DNA of 64,000 nt from Phalacrocorax aristotelis (lineage: Eukaryota; Chordata; Aves; Suliformes; Phalacrocoracidae). The stretch is from positions 8,802,223 through 8,866,222 of the forward strand of contig NC_134282.1 in assembly GCF_949628215.1 (NCBI RefSeq). Direction: 5' to 3'. Positions within the stretch are counted from its first letter, which is position 1; every line of letters begins with the position of its first letter. The notes beneath the pieces were generated by a model that had not been told where the DNA came from, searched no databases, and worked only from the letters and a program-made list of their open reading frames with translations. Positions 55,901-64,000 of the stretch are shown here, in pieces. A program made the position numbers and the translations under genes.

Positions 55901-57046
55901 CCGCTAATAGTTCAAGCTGTAAGAGCTTTGCTGTAAAATAGGAATGTAAGACTACCCTAGCTGCACATGTATACGATGGGTCTGCAATGAAGTGAGTGTA
56001 AAGTGGTCTTGCCGTGTTTGATGACCTTCACAAGGAATCCATTAGAAATGCAAGCAGTCTCTTGGAACTCCGTCTGCTTTGAAGTGGTGGGAAGTGCCAC
56101 AGGAGGCAGTTCGTGTGTCGCAGCTTCTTCCCAACGTGTGGGAGAGCGCATCTTCTGTTGGTGTTGCGTGATGGACTGTCTGGCTGTGCAGTACTCTTGC
56201 TCTTCTGTGACCGGGGAAGGGGGGGAGCTGTGCAGGGTGATGCAGTGAGAGCTGCTGGCACGATATATATATACACACGCACACATACATATATATATAT
56301 TTTTAAAGAATCTTCAGACTGACATCCAAGTTAGAAACTGCCAACTTAGATCTCAATGAAGTGTTCCCCCAAGTATTGTTGAATGCCAAATCATTGAAGG
56401 AAAAAAGGCAATAACCAATTTGCAATCTGATGTTGAGGGTAAGATTCCTGAGAAAGCGGAATAATTAGGGAAGGTGCTGCTTTCTGGGTTTGGGTTTGGC
56501 TTCTTGTTTTTAAAGGAACTCAACCAAAAAGCATGTTCTGGGACAGTCACTGTCATTCATCAGTTCCCCCTGTGGGAGAAATAGTCTCTGATTTCTTCCA
56601 GTAATTTGGAAGTTCCGAAGCATTGAATTTTTTAATTTTATTTTCTTCCATGTGGAAGATGTGTGTTAACTTTTTTAACACTTTCTTTTTTTGTAAGCTA
56701 CAATAGCAGGCGGAGCCTGTCCGGGACATACAGCTCGAGATCAAGAAGCAGGTCCCGCAGCCACAGCGGCAGCCCTCGCCGACACCACAACCACGGCTCG
56801 CCGCACCTGAAGACCAAGCATAGCAGGGAGGAGTTGAAGAGCGCAAATAGACATGGTCACAAGAGGAAAAAATCGCGTTCGCGTTCACAGAGCAAATCCA
56901 GGGATCATTCCGATGCTGCCAAGAAGCACCGGCACGAGCGGGGACACCACAGAGACAGGCGCGAGAGGTCCCGCTCCTTCGAGAGGTCTCACAAAGGCAA
57001 ACACCACGGCAGCGGCCGGTCGGGACACGGCAGGCACAGGCGCTGA
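43675..57046 (+). CDS. CCNL1: CCNL1, cyclin L1, complete (11 coding exons)
   Basis: Cyclin L1 is the nuclear-speckle cyclin that pairs with CDK11 and affects pre-mRNA splicing and RNA polymerase II transcription. Coding sequence: join(43675..43959, 44170..44244, 44480..44589, 50971..51091, 51503..51567, 52922..53021, 53153..53257, 53540..53681, 55283..55394, 55549..55647, 56698..57046), 1,563 bp, 520 residues; human is 526. The start is the ATG before MASSSSSS; an upstream in-frame GTG is ignored. Order: Ser/Ala/Pro-rich leader (1-32), conserved [20 protein letters not shown], first cyclin box (about 79-197), second cyclin box (198-290), a linker with SUMO-type sites VKTE and IKKE, then an Arg/Ser domain (372-520) with RSRSRSRS runs and basic [10 protein letters not shown]. 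All introns are GT-AG and phases match at each joint. It lies 27.8 kb downstream of VEPH1 on the same strand. Stop-carrying alternative exons are likely in introns 3 and 5. Confidence 0.97.
44170..44244 (+). CDS. CCNL1: CCNL1 exon 2
   Basis: 75 bp, 25 codons, between TCATAG and GTGAGC. Encodes [20 protein letters not shown] and the following KHSFE, part of the first cyclin box. Phase 0 at both ends. Confidence 0.95.
44480..44589 (+). CDS. CCNL1: CCNL1 exon 3
   Basis: 110 bp after CCTTTCAG, ending AAAAG|GTAAGA. Encodes the cyclin signature [20 protein letters not shown] and the [11 protein letters not shown] helix. It ends two bases into a codon, which fixes how any alternative exon in intron 3 would be read. 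Confidence 0.95.
44590..50970 (+). other. CCNL1: CCNL1 intron 3 (6.4 kb)
   Basis: The longest CCNL1 intron. It contains a candidate stop-carrying cassette exon near 46.5 kb, listed separately. It also has T-rich and G/T-rich simple sequence (48839-48852, 49755-49830). No other gene or clear mobile element is seen. Confidence 0.7.
46465..46537 (+). other. CCNL1: Candidate stop-carrying (poison) cassette exon of CCNL1
   Basis: A 73-bp segment with a good acceptor (CTCTTTTTTCCC tract, then ACTATACAG) and a strong donor (ACA|GTGAGT). Joined after exon 3 it reads [10 protein letters not shown] and then TGA at 46493-46495, cutting the protein inside the first cyclin box and exposing the message to nonsense-mediated decay. 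A second acceptor (TTTTTTTAACAAGCAG, exon from 46366) would give a longer form with an even earlier stop. Short CCNL1 isoforms from alternative exons are known in mammals; that this is the avian counterpart is my inference. Confidence 0.6.
50971..51091 (+). CDS. CCNL1: CCNL1 exon 4
   Basis: 121 bp between AAACTATAG and GTGAGT. It completes the split codon and encodes [31 protein letters not shown] and VHVKHPHK, the end of the first cyclin box. It ends in phase 0. Confidence 0.95.
51503..51567 (+). CDS. CCNL1: CCNL1 exon 5
   Basis: 65 bp after TTATTCCTCAG, ending CAGCCTG|GTAAGT. Encodes [20 protein letters not shown] and the first bases of AW, opening the second cyclin box. It ends two bases into the Trp codon. 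Confidence 0.95.
51792..51816 (+). other. CCNL1: Candidate alternative CCNL1 exon with early stop (visible coding part)
   Basis: After the T-rich acceptor CTCTTTAATTAAAG, the bases from 51792 continue exon 5 in frame as W-V-V-H-D-G-K-S and then TAG at 51814-51816. Used as an alternative exon this would give a cyclin L1 of about 226 residues with one complete cyclin box and no RS domain. The 3' boundary is uncertain: a GTAAGT at 51806 would make a 14-bp microexon, or the exon could run on. Short cyclin L isoforms are established in mammals; this assignment is inferred. Confidence 0.5.
52922..53021 (+). CDS. CCNL1: CCNL1 exon 6
   Basis: 100 bp after GGTTTTTTTCAG, ending CTCTGCAG|GTGAGT. Encodes [20 protein letters not shown] and [13 protein letters not shown], the core helices of the second cyclin box. 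It ends in phase 0. Confidence 0.95.
53153..53257 (+). CDS. CCNL1: CCNL1 exon 7
   Basis: 105 bp, 35 codons, after TTAATTTCAG and before GTAGCT. Encodes [20 protein letters not shown] and [15 protein letters not shown], the end of the second cyclin box. Confidence 0.95.
53540..53681 (+). CDS. CCNL1: CCNL1 exon 8
   Basis: 142 bp after CTTTAACAG, ending CCAT|GTAAGT. Encodes a charged helix ([17 protein letters not shown]) and the [20 protein letters not shown] linker. It ends one base into a Ser codon. Confidence 0.95.
55283..55394 (+). CDS. CCNL1: CCNL1 exon 9
   Basis: 112 bp after TTAATTCTTAG, ending AATGG|GTAGGT. Encodes [38 protein letters not shown] and IKKE match the SUMO attachment consensus (hydrophobic-Lys-x-Glu). 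Confidence 0.93.
55549..55647 (+). CDS. CCNL1: CCNL1 exon 10
   Basis: 99 bp after TTTTCCCCAAG, ending CGGCA|GTGAGT. Encodes the start of the RS domain ([20 protein letters not shown] and SRSHTPRR), the part that should direct the protein to nuclear speckles. Confidence 0.93.
56698..57046 (+). CDS. CCNL1: CCNL1 terminal coding exon 11
   Basis: 349 bp after CTTTCTTTTTTTGTAAG, ending RHRR before TGA (57044-57046). It carries [20 protein letters not shown], a basic [18 protein letters not shown] block and a His/Arg-rich tail, completing the RS domain. Confidence 0.95.
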
Positions 57047-57490
57047 GGTTCGCACCTGCACTGGCTGCTAGTTAAGCCTGTATATAATACGGTAAACGGA
57101 CTCTTTATTTGAGAACAAAGGAACCGATTAGGATTTGATTAATTTAAACCCAGTATCTGATTTTTTTCTAAAACATGTAGATTTTTTTTCTTTCGGGAAA
57201 GAAACTGTTACCAACTTTTGCACATAATACCTTAGCAGTATCAGATTGATGGAAGACAGCGATCAGGTTAAATTATATGTATTAGAGTTGTGTATTGTTT
57301 ATCGATATGAGAACTGGAGAATGGATTTCTGTAAAGAAGCAAAATGTACCTTATTTTTATACAAGTCAATTGCAGACACTTATATTTAAGTATAGTTATT
57401 TGTTTAAACGATGGTGGCTACTTTCTTACACTGGTTTTAGTCTGCATGTGTTAAAAGATTTTTACAGGAAATAAAATATAAAGCGTTTTT
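57047..57490 (+). other. CCNL1: CCNL1 3' UTR and polyadenylation signal
   Basis: A/T-rich sequence after the stop codon with a canonical AATAAA at 57470-57475, followed by a T-rich downstream element at 57485. Cleavage is expected close to 57490, giving a 3' UTR of about 440 bases. Confidence 0.75.
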
Positions 57491-60400
57491 TTTTTACTGC
57501 CTGTTGGATGGCAAATATTTTGAAACTAAACTTCATTTTCTTAAAAGCTGTCACTTGGACCATTGCATATTAACGGGGCATGTGGGATGTCGATGGAAGA
57601 CTTGGAAAGTGTTAGAAATCAGTGTCCTCCGTCGCAGAGGTAGCTGGGAGGCCAGGTCCGCTTCTGGAGTGCCTGTGGTGGTTGGAGTAAATGAGCAGGG
57701 ACCTCTGAAGCCCGGGGGAGCAGCTGATGTGAGGGGGGAGCTGGAAGGAGCTGCCCTCAGCAGGCTGGGGCTGGGCTGCTTGTGTCCCAGCTCTCAAGGG
57801 GTGGTCCGGATTTTGCTCCTGCCCCTCCTACAGCGGCATCTGGTAGAAGCCAATGAGGGATCAAGTTTGGGGATTTTTATTTCCCTTCCTCCGTTCCTGG
57901 TGGCGGGATGATGGCAGTAGAAGGGTCCTGCTGCGAGTGTAATGCTTACAAAGCTTTTCACTGAGCTCCCCGGGGCACATCTGCCAGCAGAGCCTTCCCC
58001 CCGTGCCTGGTGTGCTGCTGCACTTGGTTTAAGGGTCGCACTGACTCCGTTGGGGAAACTCATTGGTTTAAGCACCTCGGGTGTGCCGCAGCATGAGGCG
58101 CGGGTCAGTTTGCTGCTGGAAGCTGACCCGTGTGCGGGGTGACTCCTGCGCATCCTGCTGCCAGAGCAGTACCCAGTGCCGATGAACAACGTTTTGCTGA
58201 AGGCTGGCGCGGGGCAGCTGTGGGTGGAGTTGCAGGTAGAGGAGAGATGAAATGGGTGAGGAGGAGTTTGATTTGATTCAGTCACTGGTCGGGTAGTAAC
58301 AAAATCTTAAGCCTAAAGGTGCTTGGCTGTCCTTGCAAGCTTTAGTTGCTGACCTGGAGCCCCTGTGGGTGGGCAGACTGCTCATGCAGCTTGAAAAGCC
58401 CTCTGCTCTCCTGAAACGCTTCTCACAATTTAATGGCTCTGGCGGAGGTGACCCGGGGGCGTGTGTTCACCTGCAGCACAGGGCAGAGCCAGAAGCTGAA
58501 CGAGCCCGTACGTAAGGGACTGAAATGGGTCTGGCGTCCTGTGCTGCTGCGGGAGCAAGTGCTGGGCTCTGTTCAGCCGTGTGTTCTGCAGACCTCAAAA
58601 GGGAAAGAAAAAAATAAATGTGGTTGAGCACAAGCTTCCCTGGAACTGGTACATTCTTGTAAGCAGCTACCCAGCATCCTGCCAGGCCCGATCTGCATCT
58701 GTTCTCTAGAAATAGACAAAGTGAGTATGTTTCTTTTGAAAAGCGGAAAAATAGAAATGTCCTCCTCTGTTCCTTGGTTACCTCTCTGCTTTTTTTAATC
58801 TGCAGTAACTATTTCACTTGTTTGTTGCTTTCAGGAAAAATGGGTTGTTGCTATGGAAATTAAGGTAGCTTTTTTCCCTAGAAGCAAGTATTTAGGTAGT
58901 CTAGGGCAGCAATAAAAACCCAGTTTTGAAGTAGCAGCACAATTGGCTCAAGCTCTGTTGAACGTCAACAGGGCTCGGCCTCTATATTTGAGTTTATGCG
59001 TAAGCACTAATCGCCCTCCGGTGCTTCCAGCGCCCCTCGCGCCGGAGCTGAAGAGCAGAAGTTAACTTCCACGTAAAGCTGGAACATCTGGTGATGTTGA
59101 ACGTCTAGACGCCATCTGCTGCCGATCGCTCACGCTGTGAGCTTTGCGCTCAGCCAGCAAGAAGCTGCGCGTTTTGTTCTTCCGTGGGGGAAAGATGATG
59201 TCTTCAGCCAGCTTTGTGTATGGCGGCCTTAACCGTGCAACGTCTTTGCCAAGGACAGGCCATAAAATAAGTGGGTTTGGTTACTGAAACAGAAGCAGCA
59301 GGTCTTTCTCGAAGCCTGAGTATGTCAGGTCAGTGCTGTAAAGAAGAGAAGATGTGCTGGGGCTCTGAGCGACCGGACGCACAACCCGGGGAGCGAGTTG
59401 TTTGTCTCGCTGGCTGGGTCCCCTCGGGTGGTCCGTGGTCCTTAGGTAGCAGGTGCAGCAGTCTGAAGGCAAGCTTAAATACTTAAATACCTGATGGTAG
59501 GGTTACAGGTATGACCCAGCCATACCCCAGAGCCAGCTGCGCGCACAGCTGGGAGCATCCAGGGCCTGACTGTCCTGCTCTGCTGAGCCGCACCTGAGAA
59601 AGAGCTTCCCCCTCCTTTGCCTTCTCCCACGGCCACGCTGTGAATTCCTTAGTCTTTCTGGCTTGATTAAACCAGAAGAAAGCGGCTCCCCCAAACTTAC
59701 TGCTCCATTGGTTACAGCAGGGGACAACGGCAGTGGCAAAGTGGACGTGCCGGCCTGCTCGCGGCAGTCAGGCGGACCTGACGCAGGTCGTGCCGGGAGA
59801 GATGGGACCCGCTGAGGAGCAGTGTAGCAGGCAGGGAGAGGATTGGCATCAGGGTCTCGTGCCGCCGTGTCACACGCCGGCGCTAGGTCCGGCGCAGTGA
59901 CTGTCACCCACACTGTGAAGCATCAGCCAAAGCCTATTTCAAGGAAGGTGCTGCGTTATTTTTACAACTAGATCTCATGTCTCTCTCAAGACTGAAGTGT
60001 CCTTATGTGTTCATTAAACTCTAAATTACAAAAATTATTCATCTGAAAGCGCTGCTTGACCTTTAAACATCTATGTCAACCTCCAGGAGTCACGTGAGGC
60101 TACAGAGGCACTTCTCAGTAGTTAAGAAATATTTTTCTGTAATACTTGTTACTTTTAAATTCTTCAATGTCTTACGTGAGCTTGAGTCATTTATGGGAAC
60201 CCTTCATCAGCTGAAACTTGGAAGGATGCGGTGGCTCAAGTGACCCACCCTTGATGCGCGAACGTAGGAGCGCCCAAGGCAGCAGTGCCTCCCTGCAGCT
60301 CCTGCCCAGGGCCCGCAGCTCGGCCTTCGCTACGGGCCCGGGCAGCCACGCCGGGCGGTGGAAGCAGCAGGCACGTGTATTTGAGAAACAAACAGGGTTT

Positions 60401-63400
60401 TAAGCGCCTTGCACTGACTTGTTTCGGACTGAGCTCGTCATCTGTAGGGGCTTTATTCTGCACAGCGGTATGCGACACGCTTGCACAGCGAGACCGTGTT
60501 CAAACGTTTTTCCCTTCAGAGTGGAAATGCTTTTGTGGTAGAAAGAGGCTCTGTAATGTCCCACTGCAATGCTATTTCTGACTGAGACCCCATGTGCTGC
60601 CCCGTTCCTTTACGCCTGATTTACCGTGCTCGTTCTCTCACTGCGATGCCAAAGAAGCCAGCGACGGAGCATGCGGATGAAGTGCACTGAAAGATATTTC
60701 CAGTCTTTCAGCGATGCCTGTCTCAGGGGCAGCCTGTGCTGCTGCCAGCGGGCAGGAGGGTTGCTCGGGCTGCGCCATCGAACCCAGATGGCCACAGGCA
60801 AATGTTTGCTTAACGCCGACGGAGCAGAGGCCGTCCTCGCGAAGTGGCAGATGGCAGCAGGGTGAAGCAGGAGCAGGAGCCACGCACCGCCCTGACCCAC
60901 AGCCCTGCAGCCTGGTGGGAAATGTTGCAGCTGACCTGTTCTCCTCGGGCGTGAGGGTCTGGCTGGGTTGGGCTCACCCCCAGCACTGCCTTTCCTCAGA
61001 AAAAGGATTTTGTTGAAATGTTTTGACTAAGTTTTCAGCAAAGTGATGCAAATATTTCAAGTGAGTGCATTCAAACTGTTGAAACTGTCCTTCACTTTCA
61101 GCTTTGTTACAGATGTTGGAAGGATGTATGTGGGCAAAAAGCTTTGGATACTTTGGGAAGAAAAATGTAGTGAACAATTTAAGAATATTCTTGAGGGAAA
61201 TTGGCCCAGCAAGTATTCGTCAGGGCTTTATCCACCCCCAAAGCCCGCAGGTTAGCGGCAGCAGAGCGTGCCTTGCACGTTGCTGCTAATGGCAGCGATT
61301 GCAGACCCTTTTCTGCAAAATCTTTCCCTGGTCACTGCTCCTGCCAGGAAACGTTGGTGAAATCCATAATTTCACAACACAGCCCCATCCACGAGCCACC
61401 AAGTCCATGACTCTCCTGTCTAAGCTCCTTCTTGCTCTCCCCTCTCCAAAGCACAAACTTGTTTATTGAAAGCTCTTTGGGGCAGGAACCGAACCTGCCA
61501 CAGCTGCCCCATGCCCCTCGCTCCCCTCGCCGCAGCAGGGCCGGCGTGCGCCCGCGCAGCTTAGGAAAAAACCCTTCCGTAAAGGAAAGAGCTTTCCATT
61601 CCCATCTCCTGCCCAGCCACAGCCCAGCAGGACATTTTGAGAAAAAAAAATGTGTTAAAATTAGAAAAGCTGGCCAGAAAAAAAAGGTCTATATTCCAGT
61701 GGAAGGGGAAAAAATTGCAGAGATTACCATTTTTGTCCCAGGAAAGAGAATCCCTCTTCACAGGTTTTCTGGAGAGAACAAGGGGCTCACGAGCACCTCT
61801 GCAGACATCCTCTGGCTTGCCCCAGTCCCCCAAAGCTTCCCCTCAGGCCGGCTGGGCTCCCGCGGGTCGCTGGGCACCCATCACTTCCCAGGGCTGCTGC
61901 TGCCTGCTCCCGCTGCCGTTCTGGGTTTTATTCTGTAGGTGGAAGTATTGCAAAGCGGACACGAGCATCCCGCTGCGTGCACATGCTCACGCGTGTGCCC
62001 AGGCGCTGCTGGAGCTGGGCTTGTGCTGTGGTGCTGCTGAACACACCGAAACAGACCAGAAGAAAAGGAGGGGACAGATGCCCTGCCCTGGGCCAGGGGT
62101 GGCTGAGCCCTATGGGTGACATGGGCAGAGCAGCCCCATCAGTCAGGGTCAAATGCTCAGCGAAGCACCTGACTTCAAGCTGCTGGGAGCAGCGGAGCCA
62201 CTGATGGGAGCAGCCTTAAGGGAGGGCATCAACCACCAGACATCTGAGATACTGTGGTATCAACCAGGTTTAACATCAGTGTAAAAACATCCACACGTGG
62301 CCCTGCAACAGCTCAGGTGGACTGTCTTGAATTGCCCCTAAAAGACTCAGGGCAACTGCAGCCATGAGAGTCAAGGCATTAAAATGGGGTTTACGGGTGC
62401 AGCCCAAGCTCTTTCAGGCTGCTGTACATGAGAAAACCTAATCAATGTAGACTTAACTGTGCTGGTGGGCATCTCTCAGAAAAATATATATTTAAAGTGG
62501 TTTGAGGCAGGAAGCGATGAATTTAAGTTGCTTTGAGCCATGGTAGTTTAAAAGCTGTCCCAGGTTTGCAGGAGACAAGAGACACAAAAACCCTCTAAGA
62601 TGTCCCCTTAAACTGGCCCTGCTCAGTTTAACGCTCCTGAGCATTAAAAGGTTTATCTCCAAAGGGGTGGTACACACATCTTGCTGCCCCACACGTTCCC
62701 CTGATGACCACTCTGTTCAGCTCACTGACAACCCAGACCCCACCATACCCAGCGCCTGCCCATGCCTGGCCCTTGCACCCCGCTCCCCAGGGCGGCGCGG
62801 GTGTCCCCGCGCGGGGGTGTGTCTTAGTACAGGAGGAAAGTTTCAGCAACACTAACAGATAACTAATCTGGCTTCCAGATAATGTAAATATCCACTCCCA
62901 AAGGGTGTCTCAAAGCAGCCGATCACAGCAAGGCCACGGGCTTCCCGAGGGGACCGGGGGACCCTCACCAGGCACGTCGTGGTGGCATCGGGAAGCTGTT
63001 ACTGCCTGATAAATCCCCAACAGGACTGTGCCCTTCCCAGGACTTAAGGGGAGTATTTCATTTGACAATGAAAATGAGTTTACTCAGAGCCAAATCTTTT
63101 TCCCCACATGCTGAGTTTCCTCATAGTTAAATGAAAAGTGCAGAACATCAGATAAAGATATCAGATTTAAGAATACAGTTCTTGGTGTAGGTTTGATGCC
63201 TCGGGGGGCAGGGGCAGGCCCTCCCCAAAGAGAAATGGGCAGCAGGGCTGGCAGCTTCTGCCTGACTTTCCCGCTGCTCCCTGAACGCTCCGGGTGCTCC
63301 CTGACACTTTTTTGGGGGGTTCTGGAAAAGGGCATCTTCAGCCACCCTCCAAAGAGTGGGGGGGCTCGTGCTGGCTTAGCAGGGGCTCCTGGTCACCACT

Positions 63401-64000
63401 GACTTGGCACCCAGCAGCTGCTGCCCCATTTCCAGTGGAATCCCCCACCCAAAGCCTAACGCAAGGTAAAGTCATTGTAGCAGCTGGGTTTTGGATCTCT
63501 CTCTCGCACAGCCGGGCAAACAGCAGGGGCAGGTGTACAGAGGCACGGGGGCGGTTTGAAAGCTGTTTTCCAGGGCACGTGCTGGGATCTTGGTGCCATA
63601 ACAAGATTTAGGGCTGGGAGGAGAAGCCTGCTGCCTGCACTCTGCCCTGCCTGCCGCTGCCCAGAGAAAGCACGGATTTCTCGGGAACGCTTTCTGTCAC
63701 CTCCAGCACTTCACTTAACAAACGACATAGTGAAAACCGCAGCCAGGCGCAGGCTGCTCCCCACAGCCACCCCCAAAGCGCTGCCCGAGAGCCTCTGCAG
63801 AGACACCACAAACATGCGCTCTGACCTTGTGCTGCTTGGCTGGCAGGAGGATTTCATGGCAGACTTGGAGGGGGAACTAGATGAAGTTTTGTGCTGGAAA
63901 TGCTGACAGTCTCAGCCAGCGGGTAAAGGAGGAAGCGAGGGGTGGGCAATGTGTGCTTCCTCCTGACACCAATACCCAGGCAGTGCGGTGCAGCCTCCCT
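57491..64000. other. Intergenic downstream of CCNL1, no gene seen
   Basis: In mammals LEKR1 lies beyond CCNL1 in convergent orientation. I looked for its Leu/Glu/Lys-rich coiled-coil exons on the minus strand and found none. Open frames here (up to 168 codons at 61432-61938) are proline-, serine- and alanine-rich, overlap frames on the other strand and match no family I know. Several GC-rich patches are present without a clear CpG-island promoter. Confidence 0.5.

Noticed and set aside
56260-56305. TA/CA dinucleotide run in CCNL1 intron 10
   Set aside because: Ordinary microsatellite; may be length-variable but has no further significance that I can support.
57504-57911. 135-codon frame just after CCNL1
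   Set aside because: It lies beyond the CCNL1 polyadenylation signal, with no family similarity and overlapping minus-strand frames.
61455-61490. Possible L2/MIR-type fragment (AAGCTCTTTGGGGCAGG)
   Set aside because: The matching stretch is under 40 bp, too short to separate from chance without a repeat library.
61432-61938. 168-codon plus-strand frame near the right end
   Set aside because: The composition is low-complexity, there is no recognised motif, and a competing minus-strand frame covers the same bases.
57491-64000. LEKR1 exons expected from mammalian gene order
   Set aside because: No Leu/Glu/Lys-rich coiled-coil frame with splice sites was found on either strand.

Overview
The window looks like nuclear DNA from a bird. 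It holds two multi-exon vertebrate genes with GT-AG introns, CR1 LINE 3' ends carrying the avian ATTCTATG-type tail, CpG-island promoters, and a class III (ERV-L-like) endogenous retrovirus whose LTR style I associate with Neoaves. The species cannot be fixed from the sequence. The gene order VEPH1 then CCNL1 on the same strand matches the neighbourhood on human 3q25.

Layout. Positions 1-16.85 kb are the 3' end of VEPH1 (+ strand): the last two coding exons (4257-4393 and 15658-15894), which together encode the C-terminal PH domain, and a probable 3' UTR. The 11.3-kb intron between them contains a full-length provirus in antisense orientation (7345-13864). It has two LTRs differing by four CpG transitions and two one-base C-run indels, a 5-bp target duplication, a tRNA-Lys-type primer site, a polypurine tract, and open gag and pol frames in the same phase separated by one UAG. 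There is no env. From 16.9 to 41.4 kb I see no gene, only scattered old repeats and a few AT-rich stretches that look like conserved noncoding DNA. An orphan CpG island (41.44-42.19 kb) carries YY1, NF-Y and two NF-kB consensus sites. CCNL1 (cyclin L1, + strand) follows with its own CpG island and 11 coding exons (43675-57046), giving a 520-residue protein with two cyclin boxes and an RS domain. Two candidate stop-carrying alternative exons lie in its introns. From 57.5 to 64 kb I find no supportable gene.

How the parts relate. VEPH1 (vertebrate Melted, a PH-domain signalling adaptor) and CCNL1 (cyclin partner of CDK11 in splicing control) are neighbours without a known shared pathway. CCNL1 carries signs of post-transcriptional self-control through stop-containing exons, as is common in RS-domain splicing regulators. 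The provirus is the youngest large feature. Its most unusual trait is a Gag that starts with several hydrophobic, probably membrane-spanning segments. It has no envelope gene or dUTPase that I can see, and its pol appears to be reached by stop-codon readthrough.
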